Source of the DNA: Elusimicrobiota bacterium
GTDB lineage: Bacteria; Elusimicrobiota; Elusimicrobia; FEN-1173
Reading direction: 5' to 3'
Assembly (NCBI GenBank): GCA_016714745.1
Contig: JADKCG010000001.1
Coordinates: 62,001-126,000 of the forward strand
Length of the DNA stretch: 64,000 nt
The number at the start of each line of letters is the position of its first letter. Within the stretch, counting starts at the first letter, position 1. The notes beneath the pieces were generated by a model. The model saw only the letters and a list, made by a program, of their open reading frames with translations, did no database searches and had not been told where the DNA came from. Of the stretch, positions 46,074-54,390 are shown one piece after another. A program made the translations under genes and the position numbers.

Positions 46074-46404
46074 TCCCGAGATTTTAAATAGTTTGAACTG
46101 AAATGTTCTTCCAATATGTTTGACAGACAGGCGGAAGACCTAGTTAGTGGTTTTTTCGTTGAGCCTCGCAAAAAGAGTGGCCTAACGGCTAAACCCGGTG
46201 GTCCTGGTCGCCGAGACCTATTGGCAGACCAAGCCTGTCGCCGCCGGTTAAAAACTCCCCTGATTTGGTTGGTTTAGAAATCCTCAGGTAAGCCCCAAGG
46301 GCATGGGAGAGCAGTCCCTGCAGGAAAAGGCGGGCAAAATCCACCAAGAAGAGGTCCCCCACAAAAGTGGTTGACCCCGAAGGAGGGAAAGATGACCCGC
46401 TGAT
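46074..46404. other. Non-coding stretch between cargo and IS21
   Basis: No gene seen. It must hold the istB-side end of the IS21 element, but I could not find an inverted match to the repeats at the other end. Confidence 0.3.
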
Positions 46405-47175
46405 CTACTTTCCCGCGGGTGGGGAGCGTTGTTCTTTTCGGTTTTTGACGCGATAGGAGGGACCCTCGATCTTAACCACGTCAGAATGATGGACGAGCCG
46501 ATCGAGGATGGCAGAAGCGACCGTATTGTCGTTGAAGATCTTGCCCCAGTCTTTGAACGGGCGGTTGGTGGTAAGAACCACAGAGCACTGTTCGTAACGG
46601 TGGGACATGACCTGGAAGAAAAGGTCGGATCCATCCTTGTCGAGCGGCAAGAAGCCCAACTCATCAATGACGAGAAGTTTCGGCGCGCTGAAACGGTTGA
46701 TGGCGCGAGAAAGGGAGTGATCGGCCTTAGCGGCGGTAAGGGTGTTGACGAGGTCGGCGGCGGTGGTCCAGAGTGTTTTAATCTCTTTTTGACAGGCGGT
46801 GTAGGCCAGGGCGAGGGCGAGGTGGGTTTTGCCGACGCCGGAGGGACCAACGAGGACGAGATTGGAATTGGTGTTGATAAAATCAAGAGAGAAGGCATTG
46901 AGGACGAGCGATTTGGAAATGGCTGTGGGATGTCCCCAATCGAAAGCGTCTAATGTTTTGATGCCGGGGATTTTGGCGTCTTTCATTCGAGCACGGACAA
47001 TGCGCTCATGGCGGAGAGCATCCTCGGCAGAGAGGATCCTTTCAAGGAATTCTAAATGGGAAATATTTTCAAGGGCGGCTTGCTTGGCCTGGTCCCGAAA
47101 GGATTCGGCGGTGTGAAGGAGCCGGAAGGTGGTGAGCAAGAGGGCCAAGTCGGGATCAGGGGAGGTTGGAGTCAT
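46405..47175 (-). CDS. istB: IS21 helper ATPase
   Basis: 256-aa AAA+ ATPase that assists IstA in target selection. Walker A is LVLVGPSGVGKTHLALALAY, Walker B KLLVIDELGFLPLD, sensor VVLTTNRPFKDW; the N-terminal DLALLLTTFRLLHTAESF and HLEFLERILSAED match the IstB leader domain. I chose ATG 47175 (MTPTSPDPD), which overlaps istA by 20 bp as is usual in IS21; the longer frame is a shadow of istA. Confidence 0.95.
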   Translation of the reverse strand: MTPTSPDPDLALLLTTFRLLHTAESFRDQAKQAALENISHLEFLERILSAEDALRHERIVRARMKDAKIPGIKTLDAFDWGHPTAISKSLVLNAFSLDFINTNSNLVLVGPSGVGKTHLALALAYTACQKEIKTLWTTAADLVNTLTAAKADHSLSRAINRFSAPKLLVIDELGFLPLDKDGSDLFFQVMSHRYEQCSVVLTTNRPFKDWGKIFNDNTVASAILDRLVHHSDVVKIEGPSYRVKNRKEQRSPPAGK

Positions 47176-48655
47176 TGGGGTCACCTGGAAAAAGGTCGTC
47201 GTAAAGAGCCAGATCCTGCTCTTCGACGGTGATTTTGGTCCATTGCGGCTTGTCTGGAAGAACGAGTGGCGGGGCGTCCGATAGTCCACGACGGGCGCGT
47301 TGTTGCAAGACGATATTTTGGATGTAGGGAGCGCCAAAAGCTTTGTGGGCGAGGGCGTGGGTGAGAGCCTGGAGCAGTTCCGTATTCCCGTAGAGGCCAA
47401 CCATGTCCATTATTTTGGTGAGGTGATGGGCTATGTGGAGTTCAGCGGAGGCTAGCCCTGCGAGATAGTCCTCGGCCACAGGACCGAGGGCCAGGAAGGC
47501 GTCGGCGGTTTTGGAGGCGGCGGCCTTGCGTTTAGTGGCCAGAATTCCCTTCCGATGTTCGGGGCATTCAATGGCAAGATTTTTTTCATAGGAGCGGAGG
47601 TGTTCGGAGACGAGGTCTTGGCCATTAAAGATGCGAACGTGGTGGGGATCGGCCTTGAGGGTGAGTGGTTTTCCCGTGAGGGCGGCCGGGACAGAATAGG
47701 CGTTGGCGTCGAAAAGGACGAAGGCTTGCCGGGTGGCTTTGACGGGCCGAACAATGGAAGTGTCGTAATCGCGCGGGGGTAAGGGGCGCAGGGCGGCGTG
47801 ATCTGCAGGGAATCGATCCATGGGTTTTTCGGCGGTGGTGCCATGGGTGCGGACGTTGGCGACGGTATCGCGCCAAATGTCGGCGTCCCTGGCGAGGAGT
47901 GGCCAGGATGTGATGGGTCGCCCGGCGAGGAAACTGATACGGATGTATCGGATGCCGGATTCAACTTTCCCTTTTTCCCAGCCTGCGCGAACATTGCAGG
48001 GGACGGGTTCGAAGAGGTGAGCACCGGCGAAATCCATAAAGCGTGGATGAAAGCGAATGTCCCTGCCCATGCGGGAAAGGACGACGGTTTTAAGATTATC
48101 ATAGAGGATTTTCTTGGGGATCCCACCAAAAAAGCGGAAAGCATGGACGTGGCAGGCGAGGAAATCTTCGAGACTTTGGGATAGGGTGAATTCCAAGTAG
48201 ATCATGCGGGAGTAGGAGAGAACCATTACAAAACAAGAGAGTTTGCGCAGGGCGGCCCCGACGCGAAGGGAGCCACAATTGGCCCAGTCCACCTGGGCCT
48301 GTTCCCCTGGCAGGGTTTCGATGCGAAGGAAAACGTCCTGGGTTTTGGGACGGAGTTCGCGAAGATGGTTCTTGAGGATGGAGAGACCACCGGGATAGCC
48401 CATCCCGCGCAGTTCAGTCAAGAGCTTGACGGCGGAAAGATCTGGGTATTCCTTGATACGATGGGACAAGTAGGTTGCAAAAGGGTGGATCTTGGAGGAG
48501 CGGACGACCACCACGCGGGGGGGAGGGGCGTCTTTGAACGCCAGAGCGCGACGAACAGTTTTACGGTCCAAGTGGAGTTTTCGGGCAATGTTTGCCCGGG
48601 AAAGTTTGTCCACTTCGAAAAGACGTCGGATGGTGGCCCAGAGATCAGAATCCAT
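47156..48655 (-). CDS. istA: IS21 transposase
   Basis: 499 aa from ATG 48655 (MDSDLWATIRRLFEVDKLSR), an N-terminal helix-turn-helix (ANIARKLHLDRKTVRRAL). The DDE catalytic core has QAQVDWANCGSLRV (first Asp), ILYDNLKTVV (second Asp) and GWEKGKVESGIRYIR (Glu). After it comes the beta-barrel region (VLFDANAYSVPAALTGKPLT). The longer upstream frame (to 48787) is read through the repeat region and is not part of the protein. Confidence 0.95.
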   Translation of the reverse strand: MDSDLWATIRRLFEVDKLSRANIARKLHLDRKTVRRALAFKDAPPPRVVVVRSSKIHPFATYLSHRIKEYPDLSAVKLLTELRGMGYPGGLSILKNHLRELRPKTQDVFLRIETLPGEQAQVDWANCGSLRVGAALRKLSCFVMVLSYSRMIYLEFTLSQSLEDFLACHVHAFRFFGGIPKKILYDNLKTVVLSRMGRDIRFHPRFMDFAGAHLFEPVPCNVRAGWEKGKVESGIRYIRISFLAGRPITSWPLLARDADIWRDTVANVRTHGTTAEKPMDRFPADHAALRPLPPRDYDTSIVRPVKATRQAFVLFDANAYSVPAALTGKPLTLKADPHHVRIFNGQDLVSEHLRSYEKNLAIECPEHRKGILATKRKAAASKTADAFLALGPVAEDYLAGLASAELHIAHHLTKIMDMVGLYGNTELLQALTHALAHKAFGAPYIQNIVLQQRARRGLSDAPPLVLPDKPQWTKITVEEQDLALYDDLFPGDPNDSNLP

Positions 48656-48665
48656 GAGCGCTATT

Positions 48666-49148
48666 CTACGTGAGAGTGGTGACCAGGTCAGTAATGTCCT
48701 GGTTTGCGGCACCTTCCTTCCAAAGAAGATAGTTGACCACCCCTTTGATCTGACGGTGGAACGTGTCCTGGTTTGCGGCGTTATCAACCCCTAAATCCAA
48801 GACCTCATGGAGTTTGTCGACGGATAATTTTCGGCTCATGTCCTGGTTTGCGGCGCGCCGAGCGGCATGGTGGGCACGCCGTCGCCGATCATTGTCGCGG
48901 AGAGCGTAATCTGGATGTTTTGAGCGATAGATAGCCCAATAGTTCTTTTCCTTGGCCCAGGTTCCGTGTTTAGAGGCCCGGGCCACATCCGTTTCCCGGC
49001 CGTTTTTGCTCCACCAACGGCGGTGCGATGCCAACCGACTTTCACGGCGGCATTGCGAATGGCAACAATATTTTTGGGAAGCGGCAAATCGGGGATCCGG
49101 CTGAAACCAACGGTGACAATGATGACAACGCCTCTTCGAGATTTTCAT
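48666..49148 (-). CDS. Zinc-finger-like accessory ORF of the IS21 element
   Basis: 160 aa. The start MKISKRRCHHCHRWFQPDPR continues with YCCHSQCRRESRL, a two-knuckle zinc ribbon, then basic helical sequence (NDRRRRAHHAARRAANQD). AANQD occurs three times because the frame crosses three identical 16-bp DNA repeats. Such short zinc-ribbon ORFs are seen before istA in some IS21 relatives. Whether it is needed for transposition is unknown. Confidence 0.5.
   Translation of the reverse strand: MKISKRRCHHCHRWFQPDPRFAASQKYCCHSQCRRESRLASHRRWWSKNGRETDVARASKHGTWAKEKNYWAIYRSKHPDYALRDNDRRRRAHHAARRAANQDMSRKLSVDKLHEVLDLGVDNAANQDTFHRQIKGVVNYLLWKEGAANQDITDLVTTLT
48695..48854. repeat. Three direct repeats TGTCCTGGTTTGCGGC
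   Basis: Identical 16-bp copies at 48695-48710, 48764-48779 and 48839-48854 (spacings 69 and 75 bp), upstream of istA. Multiple subterminal repeats are normal transposase-binding sites in IS21 elements. Confidence 0.8.
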
Positions 49149-49464
49149 GGCAGGGCCCTCCTGCCACAAGTATGTCCCCAGAACCGGCGGAGGGGGTCAT
49201 GGAAGAAATTGTTGGCTTACAAATCCAGGGCCAAAAAGAAAAAACAACCAAAAGAGGATTAAGAAAATAAAGTTGAAGAAACCACCCCTATCCCCCTGGG
49301 GAAATCATAACCGGCCAAAACCGGGGAAGTTTAAACTGGCGGCGACAAAGCCCCCCTTTGAAGGAATTCCCAAAAGCGGGGGCCTGGTGCCCACGGTCCC
49401 CGTGTGCACCCAAGCCCCCAACGACGGGACCCTGTTTAAAGGCAAGGAAGAGGAATACTTAATA
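49149..49464. other. Non-coding stretch
   Basis: No gene or clear signal; probably includes the istA-side end of the IS element and the island sequence next to the right arm. Confidence 0.3.
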
Positions 49465-51374
49465 TGCGCGCGCGAAGAAAGGGCGAAGCCCATAGGTGAC
49501 CGGCGGGCCGGGAGGTGGAGCCCCTGCGGGGCCGGGGCGGAAGCGGGGCGCGGCCTCTGGCCGCGCGGCTTCTCCGTGGGACCGGAGCGGGAAACGTCGG
49601 AACCGGAGGCAGGAGTTGCGGCGCGTTTAATGCGCCGCGACGGACGTTCGTCCGGAGCAAGGATTTTCCGCAAACCGGAGCCGGGAACATATCTCCCGCG
49701 ACCGACGAAATAACCGTCAGCGGGTTTCCCTTCCCCAACCGGAGCAAGGGGCGGAATCGCTCCGGCGGGAACGAATCAACCGGAGCCAAGCGGGGCGCGG
49801 CCAAAAAGGCCGCGCGGCTTTTCCGGTGGACCGGAGCTGGAAACGTCGGAATCGGAGGCAAGAGTTGCGGCGCGTTTAATGCGCCGCGACGGGCGTTCGT
49901 CCGGAGCAAGGATTTTCCGCAAACCGGAGCCGGGAACATATCTCCCGCGAGCGACGAAATAACCGTCAGCGGGTTTCCGTTCCCCGACCGAAGCAATGGG
50001 CGGAACTGGTCCGGCGGGGAACGATTCCACCGGAGCCCAGCGGGGCGCGGCCAAAAAGGCCGCGCGGCTTTTCCGGTGGACCGGAGCTGGAAACGTCGGA
50101 ACCGGAGGCAGGAGTTGCGGCGCGTTTAATGCGCCGCGACGGGCGTTCGTCCAGCGCGGGGTTTCCCGCAAACCGGAGCGGGAAACATATCTCCCGCGAG
50201 CGACGAAATAACCGTCAGCGGGTTTCCGTTCCCCGACCGAAGCAATGGGCGGAACTGGTCCGGCGGGGAACGATTCCACCGGAGCCCAGCGGGGCGCGGC
50301 CAAAATGGCCGCGCGGCTTTTCCGATGGACCGGGGCTGGAAACGTCGGAATCGGAGGCAGGAGTTGCGGCGCGTTTAATGCGCCGCGACGGGCGTTCGTC
50401 CAGCGCGGGGTTTCCCGCAAACCGGAGCGGGAAACATATCTTCTCAGGGGCGACGAATCAACCGTCAGCACAGCGGGGCGAGGATGGGCCGCCGCGTGGT
50501 TCTTGTGGCGGGCCGCCCGAGCGGTCGCCGTTCTCTTCCCAGGTAGACGAATCAACCGTCAGCGTCAAACGAGCGCGCTGGCCGCCGCCTTGGGGCGGCC
50601 TGGCGCGCGGCCGTCTTTTCCCGCCGCAAGCGGGGCGGTTCCTTTCCTTCCCCGTCCAGCGATTCAGCCGCCGTCCCCGTCTTCCTTCCCGGCCCGAACC
50701 GGCTGCGTCCTTTCTTCCCGTGGTGGCTTCTGTTTTCCCCGGCGCGTGGAAGAGCCCGGTCTCCCCGGCAACTGGCGAAGCGGTCCGACGCGGCCCGCCG
50801 ATCAGCGAGGCCCGAAGGGCCGAGCTTGTCTCTGTCTGTCCCGTGCTGTGCTGTGTGGGAACGCGGAGAGAACAGAGGCGCGCCGCTGTGGCACGCGCAT
50901 AGCGGGCACAAATTGAAGCTAAAAAAAATGCCCCCGCTCCCGGCCTCGCATCAGCGGCTCTGCCGCCCCCGGTGCCGGGAGCTCTGCGACCGGCCGCCCC
51001 CGGTGGGGGTGAGGTGAAACGCGCCCACCCTCTCCCTGGCCCTCTCCCGCCAGCGGGAGAGGGGATTGCCAACGAAAAACCGCCCCTCATCCGTCCCTTC
51101 GGGACACCTTCTCCCACGGACGGGAGAAGGAAAAAACTTTATCACGTTCGTCGATCCGTTCGGAACGATAAAGGGGCACCACAGAACCACATGGGCCGGC
51201 CGCTCCCACGCGGCACTTCCGCTAGCGAGGTCGGAAGCCTATGCTACAGGGTCAGCCGTGTCGGTCGGGTATAGTAGTCGCCTGTTAGATGATAATGCGT
51301 CCAATATGAATGAGATAGATTCGGGAAAGAAATGGGGATACGGAGTTTTTCAAAATTTAAAAACCCCGCCATTT
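49465..51374 (-). repeat. Right inverted arm (inverted copy of 19043-20990)
   Basis: Reverse-complement counterpart of the left arm, ending in CCGCCATTT (core, 51366-51374). It has four complete tandem units (CGTCAG marks 49715-50468) and lacks the 54-bp insertion of the left arm. Compared with the left arm it has one more base in several homopolymers, for example eight rather than seven A/T near 50927. Confidence 0.85.
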
Positions 51375-51740
51375 TTGAAACACCCCCCGGTTGGAAAGGA
51401 TCGGACGTATCCAATCGGGCGAAATGTTTCTTTGTCCTGGCGACAGCATTCCCCTCGTTCCGAATCGTTCCCCCGACCCGACATCGAACATCCGAAGGAA
51501 TCAAAATTTCTCCATTTTCCAGCTCCGCGCGGAGGGGGTGGAATCGCATTCCATCGGGTCTTTTTCCGTCGATCGAACGGCGGGGACGTCTCCCCGCTCG
51601 GTCGTTGTCGCCTCTTGTTTCTCCGTTTCTGATCCGACCAAAACGAAGTCCACGCCAATCGTCTTTTTCGTATACCGGACGCTTTCGATCCACTTCCGAA
51701 CCGACAGGGCTTTTTCGATTCCAACCCCGCGCGCACACCC
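51366..51740 (-). repeat. Inverted copy of the recombinase 3' end joined to the arm: attP-like junction
   Basis: Read on the minus strand, this is the last about 370 bp of the serine recombinase (matching 53548-53920), then ATGGCGG, then the outer end of the arm. That is the sequence expected if both island ends were joined in a circle. It encodes a truncated recombinase tail (EKALSVRKWIESVRYTKK-like, frameshifted), so it is a duplicated fragment, not a second gene. Confidence 0.75.
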
Positions 51741-52036
51741 ACCCCAAAAGGAGCCCTCTCCCTGTCCTCCCTCTCCCCTCTGGGGAAAGGGATAACCCAC
51801 CGGTGGAACCCTCTCCCGGCCTCTCCCCATCCGGGGCGAGGGGAAAACCAAATAGAATGCCCCCAACAAATTCAGAAACTCAGACTAAGTCAAACGCCGA
51901 AAATATTTTCGCGCCCGAAATCCAAAGGCCCGCTAAACTCTTTCATCGGCCCGCCCTCCGGCCCGGCGGAATGAAACCGAATAGAGAGGCCGCGCCAACG
52001 GGCCACGTTGCGGCCCATTGACGTGGCCTTTTTGGT
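51741..52036. other. REP-like repeats before the regulator gene
   Basis: CCCTCTCCC...GGGAAAGGG and CTCTCCCCATCCGGGGCGAG at 51755-51845 are REP-like hairpins related to that in the arms. No gene is accepted. Confidence 0.5.
52001..52033 (+). terminator. Rho-independent terminator
   Basis: GGCCACG (52001-52007) and CGTGGCC (52022-52028) form the stem, with TTTTT following. It faces the 3' end of the minus-strand regulator and would stop rightward transcription from the arm. Confidence 0.5.
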
Positions 52037-52264
52037 TCAGATTTTGGAATGACTCGGAATGGCCCGCCCGATTAGATCGTCAATCGAAAGTCCTATGGCG
52101 TCAGCCATCTTAACGAGAGAAGACATGGCCGGGTCTTTGGTGACCCCCTGTTCAATCTTTGTTATCACCACCAAGGACAGACCGGCTTCTTGGGCTAGTT
52201 TTTGTTGTGTCCACCCGGCGGTTTTTCGAGCCCGTCTTAGACTGTCAGGAAGGGATGGTTTCAT
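52037..52264 (-). CDS. XRE-family repressor-like regulator
   Basis: 75-aa cro/C1-type helix-turn-helix protein: RARKTAGWTQQKLAQEAGLS, then VVITKIEQGVTKDPAMSSLV, ADAIGLSIDDLI. The start ATG 52264 has AGGAG 6 nt upstream. It is divergent from the serine recombinase, and the recombinase promoter starts 2 bp from its ATG, so it probably controls recombinase expression. Confidence 0.9.
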   Translation of the reverse strand: MKPSLPDSLRRARKTAGWTQQKLAQEAGLSLVVITKIEQGVTKDPAMSSLVKMADAIGLSIDDLIGRAIPSHSKI

Positions 52265-52265
52265 C

Positions 52266-52295
52266 TTGACTCCTGTATTGCTATTGAAGTATCAT
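52266..52295 (+). promoter_or_regulatory. Promoter of the serine recombinase
   Basis: TTGACT (52266-52271), 18-bp spacer, TATCAT (52290-52295), then GGAGG and ATG 52349. It abuts the divergent XRE gene. Confidence 0.6.
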
Positions 52296-52348
52296 CATGT
52301 GAGTATTTAGGATTTGTCATAGACAATAATAACCATTGGAGGCACCCC

Positions 52349-54004
52349 ATGCAAGTATTGGCCAAGCCAGCGGAAGCCAAAAAGAAAATCACCCGTTGTG
52401 CCATCTATACTCGTGTTTCCACTGATCGACAGGCCGAAGTGGAGTTTAATTCTTGCGAGGCCCAGGAGGATCGGATTCGTTCCTTCATCGCCAGTCAGGA
52501 AGGTTTCGAGGTCGCCCACGTTTACTCAGATCCCGGTTTCACCGGGGCCAACATGAATCGCCCGGCCCTTCGTCAGATGGTCAACGATATTCGGGCCGGG
52601 CAAATTGACCTCGTGTTCACTTACAAGATTGATCGCCTCACCCGAGCTCCTCGTGATTTTTATCAACTGATCGAATTTTTCGAGACGCATCAGGTTTCTT
52701 TTATTTCCGTTACCGAACGCTTTGACACGTCCACTCCTGCTGGGCGCTTACTCCGAAATATCATGCTGACTTTCGCTCAATTTGAGCGCGAACTGGCCTC
52801 AGAGCGAGTCAAAGACAAAGTGATCCAGCGCGTCAATCGCGGGCTATATCATGGCGGCCATCCGCCTTTTGGATACAAGGCGGAAAATGGCGGCCTGGTC
52901 TTAGACCCGCCGCGCGACGGCATCGTAAAGATGATTTTTGAAACCTACATCAAGACGCGCTCTTTCCGCGCCATCATGCGGGTTTTGAAAGAAAAAAATG
53001 TAGTGTCCCGCCGTGGCAAGCCTTTCGTCGATTCGGCCATTTGGAACATGGTAAAGAATCCAGTATATACGGGCAAGATTTCCCACAAGGGCATACTGCA
53101 CCCGGGCAAACACCCACCCATCATTTCGGAGGAACTTTTTAACCATGTTCAAAAACTGATGACCGAGTCACCACGACTCCAAATGGAAACCCATTCCCAT
53201 CTGCCCTTTGCCGGGATCATCAAATGTGGGGAATGTGGATCGACCATGTGTGTGGCCTATTCAAGCAAGCTGAACAAAAACGGACACAAGTACTATTATT
53301 ATCGCTGTTCTAAGGTGGGGCATGAAGGAAAGGACGCCTGCGGCACCCGCCAGATCGGGGCGGAGCGGCTCCACAACACCGTTTATGGGAACCTCCTCCG
53401 CCTCTCCTTCGACCCTGAATACCTGCGAAATCTGGTTTTTTCCCTAAAAAATCAAACCTCCCACCCCAGGGCAACTTGTGTTGAACCGCTCCACCCTTTT
53501 GCGGATTTAACACCCGAAAAGTTCCAAAAAGAGCTTAAGGCATTTATAAAGGCATGTGCGCGCAAACCCGGAATCGAAAAAGCCCTGTCGGTTCGGAAGT
53601 GGATCGAAAGCGTCCGGTATACGAAAAAGACGATCGGCGTGGACTTCGTTTTGGTCGGATCAGAAACGGAGAAACAAGAGGCGACAACGACCGAGCGGGG
53701 AGACGTCCCCCGCCGTTCGATCGACGGAAAAGACCCGATGGAATGCGATTCCACCCCCTCCGCGCGGAGCGCGGAAAATGGAGAAATTTTGATTCCTTCG
53801 GATGTTCGATGTCGGGTCGGGGGAACGATTCGGAACGAGGGGAATGCTGTCGCCAGGACAAAGAAACATTTCGCCCGATTGGATACGTCCGATCCTTTCC
53901 AACCGGGGGGTGTTTCAAAAATGGCGGAAGGGGAGGGATTTGCCCCTCCGGAAAAGGGCCTTACCCACACCCGGCCCTCTTCCTCCGGGCGGCCTTTTCC
54001 CTGA
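52349..54004 (+). CDS. Large serine recombinase (integrase of the island)
   Basis: 551 aa. The catalytic domain starts RCAIYTRVSTDRQ with nucleophile Ser24, then DLVFTYKIDRLTRAPRDFYQ and MLTFAQFERELASERVKDKV. The recombinase domain has RGLYHGGHPPFGYKAE, and the zinc ribbon has IKCGECGSTMC...YRCSKVGHEGKDACGT (near 290-330). The C-terminal part includes KWIESVRYTKKTIGVDFVLV. The last about 30 codons lie beyond the ATGGCGG core in chromosomal unit Y (KMAEGEGFAPPEKGLTHT), so the integrated form uses a stop and terminator borrowed from the target. No tyrosine-type residues; it acts by double-strand cleavage and rotation. Confidence 0.9.
   Translation: MQVLAKPAEAKKKITRCAIYTRVSTDRQAEVEFNSCEAQEDRIRSFIASQEGFEVAHVYSDPGFTGANMNRPALRQMVNDIRAGQIDLVFTYKIDRLTRAPRDFYQLIEFFETHQVSFISVTERFDTSTPAGRLLRNIMLTFAQFERELASERVKDKVIQRVNRGLYHGGHPPFGYKAENGGLVLDPPRDGIVKMIFETYIKTRSFRAIMRVLKEKNVVSRRGKPFVDSAIWNMVKNPVYTGKISHKGILHPGKHPPIISEELFNHVQKLMTESPRLQMETHSHLPFAGIIKCGECGSTMCVAYSSKLNKNGHKYYYYRCSKVGHEGKDACGTRQIGAERLHNTVYGNLLRLSFDPEYLRNLVFSLKNQTSHPRATCVEPLHPFADLTPEKFQKELKAFIKACARKPGIEKALSVRKWIESVRYTKKTIGVDFVLVGSETEKQEATTTERGDVPRRSIDGKDPMECDSTPSARSAENGEILIPSDVRCRVGGTIRNEGNAVARTKKHFARLDTSDPFQPGGVSKMAEGEGFAPPEKGLTHTRPSSSGRPFP
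53919..53942 (+). other. Deduced attR of the island
   Basis: Recombinase 3' flank (GGTGTTTCAA) on the left, unit Y on the right, with the 24-bp copy of the tRNA-Ser 3' end starting at the core. The recombinase frame reads through it. Confidence 0.7.
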
Positions 54005-54079
54005 CGGGCCCGCGCGGCGGGCCCTTTTCCTCCCATAAGGTCGGCGGGAAAAGGCGTTCAAATCCCTCCTGAATTCAAA
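53922..54079 (+). repeat. 157-bp unit Y, right copy
   Basis: Same unit as 18889-19045. Its ends are near-inverted (GGAGGGATTTG at the left, CAAATCCCTCC at 54064-54070). It sits directly against tRNA-Ser. Confidence 0.8.
54006..54028 (+). terminator. Terminator used by the integrated recombinase gene
   Basis: Perfect stem GGGCCCGC-GCG-GCGGGCCC followed by TTTT, starting 2 bp after the recombinase TGA. It belongs to unit Y, not to the island. Confidence 0.75.
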
Positions 54080-54169
54080 TGGCGGAAGGGGAGGGATTTG
54101 AACCCTCGAGGATCTTGCGACCCTACACGATTTCCAGTCGTGCCGATTCAGCCGCTCTCGCACCCTTCC
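54080..54169 (-). tRNA. tRNA-Ser (anticodon GGA)
   Basis: 90 nt with a long variable arm. 5' acceptor GGAAGGG pairs with CCCTTCC; G discriminator; CCA is encoded (54082-54080). The anticodon loop CTGGAAA gives GGA (54135-54133). The T-arm reads GAGGG-TTCAAAT-CCCTC. Its 3' end is the sequence copied at 18886 and 53919, so it is the landing site of the island. Confidence 0.95.
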
Positions 54170-54390
54170 AAAAGTCATCGCCTCAAAATGGGAAGATACA
54201 TTTTACCTTATTGGATGGGGGGCCTGCTGAACAAATTAAACCTCTCCCTGCTCCCTCCTTGATAAGGAGGGGGAAACCCCAGAATCGAAAATAAAAAAAT
54301 CAGTTGACCCAGGAATCTTGTCGACATTGTTAAAGAATTCTTGTCCTCCTTCCTTTCGCCGGTGCCCCTGTGGCAACCGGGGATCCCCGC
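54170..54390. other. Intergenic region with hairpin
   Basis: CTCCTTGATAAGGAG (54255-54269) is a short hairpin; no gene. It separates the rpsP operon end from tRNA-Ser. Confidence 0.4.

Larger units (their letters stand above)
46405..48854 (-). mobile_element. IS21-family insertion sequence (ends approximate)
   Basis: Contains istA and istB in the standard overlapping order and a set of three 16-bp repeats at the istA side. Terminal repeats and target duplication could not be fixed by eye, so the true ends may lie up to about 300 bp further out on each side. Confidence 0.8.
19043..53927. mobile_element. 34.9-kb serine-recombinase genomic island beside tRNA-Ser
   Basis: Bounded by attL (19043) and attR (53919). 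It carries its own large serine recombinase and XRE regulator at the right end, two inverted noncoding arms, an RIT transposon, an IS21 element, and cargo dominated by defence genes: Mrr, Gabija-like pair, type I restriction-modification with extra genes, and a toxin-like/partner pair. Outside the borders the genes are ordinary. No conjugation or phage structural genes are visible, so mobility beyond excision would need a helper. Confidence 0.7.

Noticed and set aside
49436..51274. Frames of up to 259 codons in the right arm
   Set aside because: Mirror images of the left-arm frames; no domain, no ribosome sites.
51244..51747. Second recombinase gene on the minus strand
   Set aside because: Only the tail of the recombinase is copied and it is frameshifted; catalytic and zinc-ribbon parts are absent.
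19043..53927. Prophage
   Set aside because: No capsid, terminase, tail, portal or lysis genes among the cargo.
53922..54079. Truncated second tRNA gene in unit Y
   Set aside because: Only the 3' tRNA-Ser segment (about 20 bp) is present and no cloverleaf can be formed.
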